Assembly: GCA_017469795.1 (NCBI GenBank)
Contig: JAFUFT010000029.1
Coordinates: 1-32,476, forward strand
DNA length: 32,476 nucleotides
Source: Oscillospiraceae bacterium
Lineage (GTDB): Bacteria > Bacillota > Clostridia > Oscillospirales > Oscillospiraceae
Reading direction: 5' to 3'
Positions within the stretch are counted from its first letter, which is position 1, and the number at the start of each line of letters is the position of its first letter. The translations under genes were made by a program, and so were the position numbers. The notes under the pieces are model-generated. The model was not told the DNA's origin. It saw only the letters and a program-made list of their open reading frames with translations, and ran no database searches. Positions 24,603-32,352 of the stretch are shown here, one piece after another.

Positions 24603-25624
24603 GTCTCGTCTCTTTTCATCGTTATTTCCACCGCATGACAGATAGCGGGGATCGACTCTCCCTGCTGGGAGGAGACAGGGGAGAGCAGCGCACCGGTGGG
24701 GCAGAACAGGATCCTGTTCCAGACTCCCTCCCGCATCTTCCGCAGAAGATACCCGCATAAGACCGCGGCGCTGCAGCCGCACCCGGATCCCCCTGCGTGT
24801 ACATCCTGCCTCCGGGCATCATAGATCAGCACGCCGCAGTCCTCCTGCACTCCTTCCATCCGGTATCCCTCTCTCTCAAACAGCTCCGCCGCCAGAGAAG
24901 ACCCGACGGCGCCGAGATCGCCGGAGATGATCAGGTCATAGTCCTCCGGCCCGTTGCCGGTATCCCGGAATTGGGCGCAGACCGTATCCACGAAGGCAGG
25001 CGCCATGGCGGCCCCCATGTTGTTCGCGTCGGAAACGCTGAGATCCACGATTCTTCCGGCGGTAAAACCGGAGACATAGGGCGGATCGGCATGGTCCCCC
25101 AATATCACGGCGCCCGCTCCGGTTACGGTCCACTGGGCGGTGGGCGTCCGCTGCCCGCCGTACTCCAGCGGAAGCCTGTACTGCCGTTCCGCCGCGGCAA
25201 AATGGGATGACGTGATCGCTGCAGCGCGCCGGGCGAAACCGCCGGCAACTGCCATGGAGCTCAGGCACAGACCTTCCGCCATCGTGGAGCAGGCACCGTA
25301 AATGCCGAAAAAGGGGATATCTGTCCCGCGAATCGAAAAGGTAGTCGCAATGCACTGATTAAGCAGATCTCCGCCGAACAGCAGATCCAGATCGCCGGTC
25401 TCCAGCCTTGCCTTGCGCAGTACGGTTTCCAGAGCGATCCTCTGGATCTGACTCTCCGCTTTTTCCCAGGTATCCTGGCCGAACGTCGTGTCATCCCACG
25501 TCTCGTCAAAGAAACCGCCCAGCGGACCTTCCGCTTCTTTTTTTCCGGTCACCGCGGCGGAAGCGAGGATAGAGGGCGGTTCACAGTACCGGACCGTCCT
25601 GCGGCCCCATCTTCGACAAATCAT
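24599..25624 (-). CDS. spoVAD: Stage V sporulation protein AD
   Basis: The product has 341 residues with a thiolase-like fold. SpoVAD binds dipicolinic acid on the forespore inner membrane. Typical blocks are FGGDLLNQCIATTF, the FGIYGACSTMAEGL pocket segment (about residues 106-119), VTGAGAVILG, and HAGGSGCGCSAAVL near the C-terminus. An AGGAGGG ribosome site precedes the ATG by 5 bases. A sigma-G-type promoter lies about 29 bases upstream of the start. spoVAC, which usually precedes spoVAD, is absent; the upstream gene is a rhomboid-like protein behind its own terminator. Confidence 0.95.
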   Translation of the reverse strand: MICRRWGRRTVRYCEPPSILASAAVTGKKEAEGPLGGFFDETWDDTTFGQDTWEKAESQIQRIALETVLRKARLETGDLDLLFGGDLLNQCIATTFSIRGTDIPFFGIYGACSTMAEGLCLSSMAVAGGFARRAAAITSSHFAAAERQYRLPLEYGGQRTPTAQWTVTGAGAVILGDHADPPYVSGFTAGRIVDLSVSDANNMGAAMAPAFVDTVCAQFRDTGNGPEDYDLIISGDLGAVGSSLAAELFEREGYRMEGVQEDCGVLIYDARRQDVHAGGSGCGCSAAVLCGYLLRKMREGVWNRILFCPTGALLSPVSSQQGESIPAICHAVEITMKRDET

Positions 25625-25652
25625 ATGATCCCTCCTGTAATGTGATCGCGTT

Positions 25653-25681
25653 TAGTATCTGCCGAAACACGGAAAACATGC
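25653..25681 (-). promoter_or_regulatory. Candidate sigma-G promoter of spoVAD-spoVAE
   Basis: On the minus strand, GCATG (25681-25677) fits the sigma-G -35 GHATR. GATACTA (25659-25653) fits the -10 CATWHTA at six of seven positions, with a 17-bp spacer. spoVA operons are sigma-G-dependent in B. subtilis. The -35 overlaps the T-tract of the preceding gene's terminator. Confidence 0.55.
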
Positions 25682-25709
25682 AAAACCGGCGGCCTGGCGG
25701 CCGCCGGTT
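25682..25709 (-). terminator. Intrinsic terminator of the rhomboid-like gene
   Basis: An 11-bp GC-rich perfect stem (25684-25694 with 25699-25709) with a 4-base loop is followed on the minus strand by only two further T residues. It begins 13 bases after the rhomboid-like stop codon. Confidence 0.6.
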
Positions 25710-25722
25710 GCAAGTTTGGGAT

Positions 25723-26577
25723 TTATGGAACGTGCGCGTGGTTGTTGATATGATCCTGGCAATAGCAGTAATACCCGTTGCATTTGGAGCAGTAACGGAA
25801 CTCCAGATCCGGATCGGACACATCGGTCCGGCCGCACACCGCGCACTTATGCCGGTAGGCAGGAGCGTCCACAACGGAAGCTTTCGGCGCGGAATGCGCT
25901 TTCTTCGTATAGGCTTTCGCCCAGCCGGGGTTCGGTCTTGCGCTCGTATGGGGGACGTGGCGCAGCTTCTGCTGCCAGCTCTCCGGCAGAACGTTCAGAC
26001 ATCCGCTGCCAAAGAAAAGGAAATAGTTAAGAAGTGCGAACAGGGGGAAGAAGTCCAGCTGGACCAGATTGAACACAAGCAGAAGAAGGTATACCCAGGC
26101 AAGATATTTCATCTTGATTGGGATGATATACATTAGAAGCACCCGATTGTCCGGGTACAGCGTGGCCAGCGCCAGGAAGAGGCTCATATTCAGATAAGAA
26201 CCGCCGGGCTGTGCATTGAGGATCAGCGCTGCAGCGTCCATGATCAGAATGCCGCAGAGGTAAAACAGATTAAACTTCAGCGTACCCCAGACCCGTTCGA
26301 CCATCCGTCCGATCCCGTAGTAGGCAAATAGCAGCAGGAACAGCCAGATACCGGTGCTCTGGGGCAGAAACACATAGGTAAAAAGCCGCCAGACCTGACC
26401 GTGCAGAATCAGCCCCCGGTCAAACCGCATAAAGGTATAGAACATCCCGCTTTTATCCGCCAGCATCACAAAGAAGGAAAGCAGTGTGCCGACGCAGATG
26501 ATCAGCATCAGGTTCGGGATTCCTTTACTGCTGTTGTTATACATAAACCGGTCTATTTTCCGGCGAAGCTCTTTCAC
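25723..26577 (-). CDS. Rhomboid-like membrane protein without catalytic residues, with C-terminal zinc-binding tail
   Basis: The product has 284 residues. About six transmembrane segments (20-40, 60-90, 105-122, 127-140, 146-168, 175-192) carry the rhomboid-type opening GQVWRLFTYVF at 60-70. The GxSG serine motif is replaced by YLNMSLFL (128-135), and the usual last-helix His has Asn184 instead, so protease activity is unlikely. The linker (205-240) is basic. The tail contains Cys245, Cys248, Cys263, Cys266, Cys271, Cys273 and several His, suggesting one or two zinc sites. The start is GTG at 26577 with AGGAGG 8 bases upstream. A TGGACT-17-TAGAAT promoter lies upstream. Function is unknown. 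Confidence 0.75.
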   Translation of the reverse strand: MKELRRKIDRFMYNNSSKGIPNLMLIICVGTLLSFFVMLADKSGMFYTFMRFDRGLILHGQVWRLFTYVFLPQSTGIWLFLLLFAYYGIGRMVERVWGTLKFNLFYLCGILIMDAAALILNAQPGGSYLNMSLFLALATLYPDNRVLLMYIIPIKMKYLAWVYLLLLVFNLVQLDFFPLFALLNYFLFFGSGCLNVLPESWQQKLRHVPHTSARPNPGWAKAYTKKAHSAPKASVVDAPAYRHKCAVCGRTDVSDPDLEFRYCSKCNGYYCYCQDHINNHAHVP

Positions 26578-26607
26578 GGGGCAAACCTCCTCTTATGTAT
26601 TGGTGAT

Positions 26608-26636
26608 ATTCTATTCCATTTAACCCGGAAAGTCCA
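26608..26636 (-). promoter_or_regulatory. Probable promoter of the rhomboid-like gene
   Basis: On the minus strand, TGGACT (26636-26631) and TAGAAT (26613-26608) are separated by 17 bp. They match sigma-A consensus at four and five positions. The GTG start is 31 bases downstream. Confidence 0.55.
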
Positions 26637-26682
26637 TGAAAAAAGTGTAAACAATTTCGGAATCCCGGCCTTGAAAGATGTG

Positions 26683-26710
26683 TTGACAATTCCGCAATCT
26701 ATGATATAAT
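26683..26710 (+). promoter_or_regulatory. Consensus sigma-A promoter of metK
   Basis: TTGACA (26683-26688) and TATAAT (26705-26710) are 16 bp apart, and TG at 26702-26703 adds an extended -10. Transcription should start near 26717, just before the riboswitch. Confidence 0.88.
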
Positions 26711-26728
26711 AGCGATAATTTCATAAGC

Positions 26729-26863
26729 CCTTATTAAGAGTGGTGGAGGGAACGGCCCTATGAAACCCGGCAACCTGCGTCTGCAAGGTGCCAAATCCGG
26801 CGGTGCGAATCGAAAGATGAGGCGAACTGTCTTCTTCACGTTCCGCGCTTGCGGGGCGTTTTT
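26729..26863 (+). ncRNA. Class I SAM riboswitch (S-box leader) controlling metK
   Basis: The aptamer has helix P1 at 26729-26735 with 26816-26822. It contains the conserved core AGAGTGGTGGAGGGAACGGC, the CCTATGAAACCCGGCAACC segment, AAGGTGCCAA and the closing GAAAGATGAGG. It is followed by a terminator stem (26838-26846 with 26851-26859, GCTT loop) and a T-run. In the known mechanism, bound SAM stabilises P1 and allows the terminator to form, switching off the SAM synthetase gene when SAM is abundant. Confidence 0.95.
26838..26863 (+). terminator. Regulated terminator of the SAM riboswitch
   Basis: A 9-bp stem including two G-U pairs is followed by TTTTT. It is the expression platform of the leader and lies 30 bases before the metK start. 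Confidence 0.8.
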
Positions 26864-26892
26864 GTTATTTCTAACTGAAAAGAGGTAGTGAA

Positions 26893-28056
26893 ATGAAACG
26901 TATCTTTACATCAGAATCCGTGACGGAAGGACATCCGGATAAAATATGCGACCAGATCTCTGACGGGGTCCTCGACGCGATCCTGACTCAGGATCCCATG
27001 GCGCGGGTGGCATGTGAAACGATCACGACGACCGGCATGGTCTTTGTGATGGGTGAGATCTCAACGACCTGCTACGTGGACATTCCGGGGATCGCCCGGG
27101 ACGTGATCTGCCGGATCGGCTATGATCACCCGGAGTATGGTTTTGACGGAAGGACCTGCTCCGTTATGACCGCCATCGATGGACAGAGTCCCGACATCGC
27201 AATGGGCGTAGACAACGCCTTCGACGACGAGAACGAGACCGGAGCAGGGGATCAGGGAATGATGTTCGGATTTGCCTGCGACGAGACCCCGGAGCTGATG
27301 CCGGCGCCCATCTCCTACGCCCATCAGCTGGCCCATCGTCTGACCGAATGCCGGAAAACCGGGATTCTGCCGTGGCTGCGCCCCGACGGCAAAAGCCAGG
27401 TTTCCGTTCAGTATGACGAGGCCGGAAATGTGGAGCGGATCGACGCCGTGGTGGTCTCTACCCAGCACAGCGAGGATATCGACATCGACACGCTGCGCCG
27501 GGAGATCATCGAACATGTGATCCGCCATACCCTTCCGGCGGAGCTGCTCGATTCGGAAACAAAATTCTTTGTCAATCCCACGGGACGCTTTGTGGTGGGC
27601 GGGCCTGTTGGCGATTCCGGACTGACCGGGCGCAAGATCATTGTGGACACATACGGCGGCTACGCGGCCCACGGCGGCGGATGCTTCTCCGGAAAGGATC
27701 CCACCAAGGTGGATCGCAGCGCTGCGTATATGGCCCGCCATATCGCCAAGAACATCGTTGCCGCAGGGCTGGCACGGAAATGCCAGATCGAGCTTGCCTA
27801 CGCGATCGGTGTTGCGCAGCCGGTTTCCGTGCTTGTGGACACATTCGGAACCGGTACCGTAAGCGATGACCGTCTGTCGGACGCCGTCCGCAAGGTATTT
27901 GATCTTCGTCCGGCCAAGATCATCGATTATCTCAATCTCCGCCGTCCCATCTACAGCCAGACAGCGGCCTACGGCCACTTTGGACGTCCGGAGCTGGATC
28001 TTCCCTGGGAGGAGATCCGAAAGACGGACGAGCTCAAAGCAGCCGTTCGGGACTGA
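26893..28056 (+). CDS. metK: S-adenosylmethionine synthetase
   Basis: This 387-residue cytosolic enzyme makes SAM from methionine and ATP. It contains the opening block [20 protein letters not shown] (Gly13-Leu31), the signature hexapeptide GAGDQG at 117-122, and the second signature [19 protein letters not shown], in which a Cys replaces the usual Ala. Length is normal. AGAGGTAGTGAA precedes the ATG. Expression is controlled by the SAM riboswitch in its leader. The exonuclease gene follows after 35 bases and probably shares the transcript. Confidence 0.97.
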   Translation: MKRIFTSESVTEGHPDKICDQISDGVLDAILTQDPMARVACETITTTGMVFVMGEISTTCYVDIPGIARDVICRIGYDHPEYGFDGRTCSVMTAIDGQSPDIAMGVDNAFDDENETGAGDQGMMFGFACDETPELMPAPISYAHQLAHRLTECRKTGILPWLRPDGKSQVSVQYDEAGNVERIDAVVVSTQHSEDIDIDTLRREIIEHVIRHTLPAELLDSETKFFVNPTGRFVVGGPVGDSGLTGRKIIVDTYGGYAAHGGGCFSGKDPTKVDRSAAYMARHIAKNIVAAGLARKCQIELAYAIGVAQPVSVLVDTFGTGTVSDDRLSDAVRKVFDLRPAKIIDYLNLRRPIYSQTAAYGHFGRPELDLPWEEIRKTDELKAAVRD

Positions 28057-28091
28057 ACTGTCAACCGTCTTTACCATTTAGGGGAAAAACA

Positions 28092-28613
28092 ATGAATTTC
28101 GTATGTGAAGCCGGCTTTCGCTCCTTTGTCTGCCTGGACTTTGAGACCACCGGGTTTTCCGACCGGACAGACCGTGTCACGGAGATCGGCGCCGTAAAAG
28201 TTCTGGACGGAGAAATCGTTCAGCGGTTCTCCACCCTGGTAAACCCCGGAAGGAGCATCCCCCCGCAGGTCGTCGCTCTGACCGGGATCACCGACAACAT
28301 GGTTGCCAGTCAGCCGAAGATCCAGCAGATCCTTCCGGTGTTTCTCGGTTTTCTCGGATCGCTGCCGATCGTCGCGCACAACTCAAAATTTGACTGCAAG
28401 TTTTTGGAGCGGGATCTTCTGAGCATTGACCGGAGCATCGAGAATCCTGTGGCGGATACGCTTCAGCTGGCGCGCCGGATTTGTCCCGGGCTTCCCAGCT
28501 ACAAGCTCGGATATCTCACAGACCACTTTTCTATCCCGCTCCGGAACGCCCACCGCGCGTGGTGCGATGCGGAAGCCACCGCACTGCTCTATTTGACGCT
28601 GCAGAATATGTAA
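28092..28613 (+). CDS. DnaQ-like 3'-5' exonuclease (DEDDh)
   Basis: The product has 173 residues. The DEDDh active site is complete: Asp16 and Glu18 in LDFETTG, Asp101 in AHNSKFDCKFL, His154 and Asp159 in HRAWCDAEA. This is the exonuclease fold found in DNA polymerase III epsilon and in the PolC proofreading insert, here stand-alone. Likely roles are DNA repair or RNA trimming; the substrate is unknown. An AGGGGAAA ribosome site precedes the ATG. It follows metK by 35 bases, so its expression probably depends on the SAM riboswitch. A bidirectional terminator follows. Confidence 0.88.
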   Translation: MNFVCEAGFRSFVCLDFETTGFSDRTDRVTEIGAVKVLDGEIVQRFSTLVNPGRSIPPQVVALTGITDNMVASQPKIQQILPVFLGFLGSLPIVAHNSKFDCKFLERDLLSIDRSIENPVADTLQLARRICPGLPSYKLGYLTDHFSIPLRNAHRAWCDAEATALLYLTLQNM

Positions 28614-28614
28614 G

Positions 28615-28645
28615 AAAAAGACCCGTGAAAAGACGGGTCTTTTTT
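28615..28645. terminator. Bidirectional terminator between the exonuclease gene and sigK
   Basis: A perfect 12-bp stem (28615-28626 with 28633-28644) encloses a 6-base loop. Its arms are A-rich and T-rich at the ends, so each strand shows a T-run after the stem. It ends two converging transcripts. The sigK stop codon lies inside the T-run. Confidence 0.85.
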
Positions 28646-29324
28646 ATTGTTCCATCGCTGCCCGAAGCTTATTCAGCGCCTTTTTCTCAAGCCTGGAAAC
28701 ATAGCTTCTGGAGATTCCGAGCTGTCGGGCCACCTCCCGCTGGGGAAGCGGCTGGAAGCCGGACAGACCGTACCGCATCCGGATGATCTGCATTTCCCGA
28801 TGATCAAGAATCTCCTGAAGGATGCCGGCCATCCGTTCCGTTTCGCTGCGAACATGAGCCTGCTCCAGCATATCCTCATCGGAGCAAAGCACGTCGATCA
28901 GCTGAAGCGATCCGCCGTCCTTTCCTGTTTCAATCAACTCGGAAAGGGATACGTCTCCCGTTGTTTTCCGCTGCGCTCGAAAATACATGAGGATTTCGTT
29001 TTGAATGCATCTGCCGGCATAGGTCGCCAGCCTCGCCCCTTTGTCCGCGTCAAAGGTGGAGATCGCTTTGATCAGTCCTATGGTACCGATGGAAATGAGA
29101 TCGTCCATATCGGAGTAGGACGCGTAATACTTTTTCAGGATATGGGAAACCAGCCGAAGGTTTCGTTCCACCAGTATGTTTCTGGCCTCCAGATCTCCTC
29201 CGGCGGCCAGGGCAAGATAGTGTTTCTCCTCCTTTGCGGAAAGCGGCTTAGGAAAGGAACCGGAGGCTGTTGTCAGCCGCAGCGTATAGAACAGCGTATT
29301 TGCAGTGAGCACGAGACCGATCAT
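28644..29324 (-). CDS. sigK: RNA polymerase sporulation sigma factor K, with pro-sequence
   Basis: The product has 226 residues. Sigma region 2 contains ERNLRLVSHILKKYYASYSDMDDLISIGTIGLIKAIS (about 53-90) and TYAGRCIQNEILMYFR. Region 4 ends with a helix-turn-helix (LGISRSYVSRLEKKAL). The opening FPKPLSAKEEKHYL is characteristic of sigma-K. Before it lie about 23 residues with a hydrophobic stretch (IGLVLTANTLFYTL). That resembles the pro-sequence removed by SpoIVFB in B. subtilis and absent in C. difficile. The ATG at 29324 has AGGTGA nearby. The frame extends to 29462 without a ribosome site. The gene is intact, with no skin-type insertion. Confidence 0.92.
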   Translation of the reverse strand: MIGLVLTANTLFYTLRLTTASGSFPKPLSAKEEKHYLALAAGGDLEARNILVERNLRLVSHILKKYYASYSDMDDLISIGTIGLIKAISTFDADKGARLATYAGRCIQNEILMYFRAQRKTTGDVSLSELIETGKDGGSLQLIDVLCSDEDMLEQAHVRSETERMAGILQEILDHREMQIIRMRYGLSGFQPLPQREVARQLGISRSYVSRLEKKALNKLRAAMEQ

Positions 29325-29340
29325 AAAGTCACCTCGGATC

Positions 29341-29369
29341 AGTCTATGCGCCGGGGGCTTGTCATCTTG
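29341..29369 (-). promoter_or_regulatory. Possible sigma-E-type promoter of sigK
   Basis: On the minus strand CATAGACT (29348-29341) matches the sigma-E -10 CATACAHT except at one position. At 14-bp spacing, CAAGATG (29369-29363) matches the -35 KMATATT at four of seven positions. sigK is sigma-E-dependent in B. subtilis. Confidence 0.35.
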
Positions 29370-29445
29370 CGCGCATCGAAGAAAAAGAACTGGAGTTATT
29401 CCGTTTGGGGGCGTATAATGAAAAAAGCAGATTACAGGAGGCTGA

Positions 29446-30228
29446 ATGACCTTGATCATCACAAAGGAGCAGAAAGAACAGATTAGCCGGACCTTTTCAC
29501 AGTATGCCGAAGGCTATGATATGACGGACCCAAAGATCCGGTTAAAAGCGGCGCATACATACAGAGTGGCCGCTCTTGCACAGCAAATCGCAGAGACAGC
29601 CGATCCGGAGTACTCCGGCATGGCCTGGCTGTGCGGCATGCTGCACGATATCGGCCGCTTTGAACAGGTCCGGCGGTACCACACGTTTATCGACGCCGAA
29701 TCCGTAAACCACGCGGAATTCGGCGCAGATCTGCTGTTTCGGGATCATCTCATCGACTTTTTTCACCCCACACTGTCCGACTCCGATCTCCGGCTGCTGG
29801 AAACGAGCATCCGATGCCATAATATGTACCAGCTGCCGGAAGGGCTTTCCGATCTGGAAACAAGATCCTGTCAGATCCTCAGGGATGCGGACAAGATCGA
29901 TATCCTGCGGGTGATCTGCGATACGCCGCTGGAGGATATTTACGGAGTGTCTACGGAAGCGCTGCGGACCGCTCCGGTCAGCGAGGCGGTCAAGAAGTGC
30001 TTTTACGAGAGGACCTCTGTACTGAGGTCGCTGAAGCGGACGCCGATGGATCATCTTGTGGGACACATCTGCCTGATTTTTGACCTTGCCTATCCGATCA
30101 GCAGAGAAATCATCGCGGAGCAGGGGTATCTGAACACGCTCCTCTCCTACAGTTCAGACAACCCGGACACCCGGGCCTGGTTCCGGTATATGCGGTCCGA
30201 CATCGGACCATACAAAGTCTTGTCTTGA
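29446..30228 (+). CDS. HD domain protein (metal-dependent phosphohydrolase family)
   Basis: The product has 260 residues. HD-type metal ligands are present: His37 in KAAHTYRV, His67-Asp68 in GMLHDIGRFEQ, and Asp149 in RDADKIDIL. Between them lie AEFGADLLF and RCHNMYQLP, typical of clostridial HD proteins of this length. Substrate is unknown; the family includes nucleotide phosphohydrolases and phosphodiesterases. AGGAGG lies only 4 bases before the ATG at 29446; a TTG at 29452 is a possible alternative. A TATAAT at 29414-29419 may be its -10 box, with a weak TGGAGT -35. The next gene starts 58 bases after its stop. Confidence 0.82.
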   Translation: MTLIITKEQKEQISRTFSQYAEGYDMTDPKIRLKAAHTYRVAALAQQIAETADPEYSGMAWLCGMLHDIGRFEQVRRYHTFIDAESVNHAEFGADLLFRDHLIDFFHPTLSDSDLRLLETSIRCHNMYQLPEGLSDLETRSCQILRDADKIDILRVICDTPLEDIYGVSTEALRTAPVSEAVKKCFYERTSVLRSLKRTPMDHLVGHICLIFDLAYPISREIIAEQGYLNTLLSYSSDNPDTRAWFRYMRSDIGPYKVLS

Positions 30229-30253
30229 AGATTGCGGAAAACGGATGTATACT
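30225..30253 (+). promoter_or_regulatory. Promoter of the DUF5662-decarboxylase fusion gene
   Basis: TTGAAG (30225-30230) and TATACT (30248-30253) are separated by exactly 17 bp. They match sigma-A consensus at four and five positions. The -35 overlaps the HD gene stop codon. Confidence 0.6.
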
Positions 30254-30286
30254 AAGAGATAACCGTTTTATGAAAGGATGGGCGTC

Positions 30287-32098
30287 ATGAATCCCTGGGG
30301 TCACTTTAAAACGATCACGCACCACAAGCTTCTGGTCATGATCTATTGCTTTCGGGTCGGATTGATTCGTCAGGGATTGCTGCATGACCTTTCCAAATAC
30401 TCCTGGACAGAGTTTCGGGTCGGTGCAAAATATTACAGCGGTACCCACAGTCCCAACGCCTCCGAGCGGGAGGAGATCGGCTATTCCACCGCATGGCTCC
30501 ATCACAAGGGTCGAAACAAACACCACCTGGAATACTGGATGGATTACAGCGGCAGGGACTTCCAGATGACCGGCCAGCCCATGCCGACCAGATATATGGT
30601 CGAGCTGTGCATCGACCGTATCGCCGCCTGCAAAGTCTACCACGGAAAAGCGTATACTGACGCTGATCCTCTGGCTTATCTGAACCGGAGCAGAGACGCG
30701 AAACTGATGCATCCCCGCACGAAGGCGCAGGTCGTTGAGATCCTCACGATGCTTGCCGAAAGAGGAGAGCGCGCCACGCTCCGATACATCCGGAAGGAAA
30801 TACTGTCTCATCCGGTTGCCTGCTATGCGAATCTCCCGGATCAGGCGGAGCATCCTGAGGAAAAGGACTTCGCCTTCATCAACGGGGACGCGCTGAAAAG
30901 CCTGGCAAATGAGCTGGAAACGCCCTTTTATCTATATGACGAGCAAACGATCCGGGATCGATGCCGGCAGCTTTTCGACGCCTTTTCGTGGAATCCCGGA
31001 TACCGCCAGTTTTTCCCGGTCAAAGCGACTCCCACGCCGGCTGTCCTGAAGGTGCTTCGAGAGGAGGGGAGCGGCGTCGTCTGCTCTTCCGCAGCGGAGA
31101 TAGCGCTTTGCAGCGCATGCGGATTTCTCCCCGAAGAAATCCTGTTCATGTCAAATTACCCGGAGGAACGGGATATCAAAGCGGCCGCCGCACTCGGCTG
31201 TCCGGTGATCCTCGACGGACCGGGGCTTGCAGAGACCTATGCCGAATACGGCATGCTGAAACACGGGGTCGGTCTCCGAATCAATCCCGGCGGCGTGTTC
31301 CGATTCGGCCTCACAGAGGCTCAGCTGGACGGACTGAAGTTCGGGTTTACGCCTGACGGCGCTGCAGAATGTGTCCGGAAACTGCAGACTTTTGGCGTGA
31401 CTTCGGTCGGTCTCCATGCATATCTGTCCGGCAACACGCTGGAACCGGGGTATTATCCCGAACTGTGCCGAACACTGGTCTCCATTGCAAACGACCTGAC
31501 CGCAAGGACAGGTATTCAGATCACATTCCTGAACATCTCCGGCGGTTTGGGGATTCCCTACCGGCCGGAAGACCGGCCTGTTAATTTGAAAGCCGTGGCG
31601 GAATCTGTCCGCACCGCCCTTCAAACAGAAACGGCCGGAACGCCGCTTGCGGGCATTCCGGTCTATACAGAGCTCGGAAGATGGGTGACAGGTCCAGCAG
31701 GTCTTCTCGTCACAAGAGTCAACCACGTCAGAAACGGGTTCCGCAGGATCGCAGGCACGGACGCGTCTGCGTCCAATCTGATGCGTCCCATGATGTATCA
31801 AGCGTATCACCACGTTTCCGCCGCGGGGAAGGAAGGCTCTTTGGAGCGGTCCCCATGGGATGTGGTCGGCACTGTGAGCGAAAACACAGACAAATTCGCG
31901 GCGGACCGTATGCTTCCGGAACTTGTTCCCGGGGATCTTTTGAAGATCCACGACGCAGGCGCTCACGGGTACTCCATGGGCTATCATTACGGCGGACGGC
32001 TTCGCTGCGCGGAATACCTGTTGGGTGCAGATGGAAAAGCCCGCATGATCCGCCGAGCGGAAACTACGGCAGATTACCTTTCTACGATGATCTTCTGA
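30287..32098 (+). CDS. Fusion of a DUF5662 domain with a PLP-dependent diaminopimelate-decarboxylase-like domain
   Basis: One uninterrupted 603-residue frame. Residues 1 to about 165 match DUF5662, usually a stand-alone protein: NPWGHFKTITHHKLLVM, then GLLHDLSKYSWTEF, AWLHHKGRNKHHLEYW and MVELCIDRIAA. Its HD, HH and HH motifs suggest a metal site. A linker follows. From about 190 on, a fold-type III decarboxylase is seen, like LysA: FYLYDEQTI, PLP-binding Lys246 in FPVKATPTP, NISGGLGIPY, and GDLLKIHDAGAHGYSMGYHY. The usual CESGD motif reads SENTD, with Ser531 in the catalytic Cys position. The ATG at 30287 is 8 bases after AAAGGA; an ATG at 30278 lies inside that site. No internal start codon suits a separate LysA. 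Confidence 0.85.
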   Translation: MNPWGHFKTITHHKLLVMIYCFRVGLIRQGLLHDLSKYSWTEFRVGAKYYSGTHSPNASEREEIGYSTAWLHHKGRNKHHLEYWMDYSGRDFQMTGQPMPTRYMVELCIDRIAACKVYHGKAYTDADPLAYLNRSRDAKLMHPRTKAQVVEILTMLAERGERATLRYIRKEILSHPVACYANLPDQAEHPEEKDFAFINGDALKSLANELETPFYLYDEQTIRDRCRQLFDAFSWNPGYRQFFPVKATPTPAVLKVLREEGSGVVCSSAAEIALCSACGFLPEEILFMSNYPEERDIKAAAALGCPVILDGPGLAETYAEYGMLKHGVGLRINPGGVFRFGLTEAQLDGLKFGFTPDGAAECVRKLQTFGVTSVGLHAYLSGNTLEPGYYPELCRTLVSIANDLTARTGIQITFLNISGGLGIPYRPEDRPVNLKAVAESVRTALQTETAGTPLAGIPVYTELGRWVTGPAGLLVTRVNHVRNGFRRIAGTDASASNLMRPMMYQAYHHVSAAGKEGSLERSPWDVVGTVSENTDKFAADRMLPELVPGDLLKIHDAGAHGYSMGYHYGGRLRCAEYLLGADGKARMIRRAETTADYLSTMIF

Positions 32099-32099
32099 C

Positions 32100-32321
32100 T
32101 CACACGCCGCCGAATCCGATCGCGCAGACGCTCAGGCCGAACGTGACCGCAAGCACCAGCGTCAAAAGCGCGGCTGTTTCCAGAAGACCCGGCAAAATCG
32201 CCCAAAGGATCCGGCGGTTCCTGAGCTTTCGAAGGAACGCTTCACCGGATGCGGCGTGCGCCGGGATCGGATATGAGAAAAAGTCGCTGAGATAAATATT
32301 ACGTTTGAAACCGGTACGCAT
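32100..32321 (-). CDS. Small membrane protein of unknown function
   Basis: The product has 73 residues. The first 35 are polar and basic (FKRNIYLSDFF, later RKLRNRRIL). One long hydrophobic segment follows (about 39-70, LWAILPGLLETAALLTLVLAV and beyond), long enough for one or two helices. A strong ribosome site (AGGGAGGA) precedes the ATG, which supports a real gene. I do not recognise a family. It converges on the fusion gene with one base between the two stop codons and no room for a terminator. The upstream side is close to the putative insertion sequence end. Confidence 0.5.
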   Translation of the reverse strand: MRTGFKRNIYLSDFFSYPIPAHAASGEAFLRKLRNRRILWAILPGLLETAALLTLVLAVTFGLSVCAIGFGGV

Positions 32322-32352
32322 TTTAATTCCTCCCTTGTTGCTATACTAAAAG

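Noticed and set aside
27061..28077. 338-codon frame on the minus strand
   Set aside because: It is the antisense of metK and has no recognisable domain or ribosome site.
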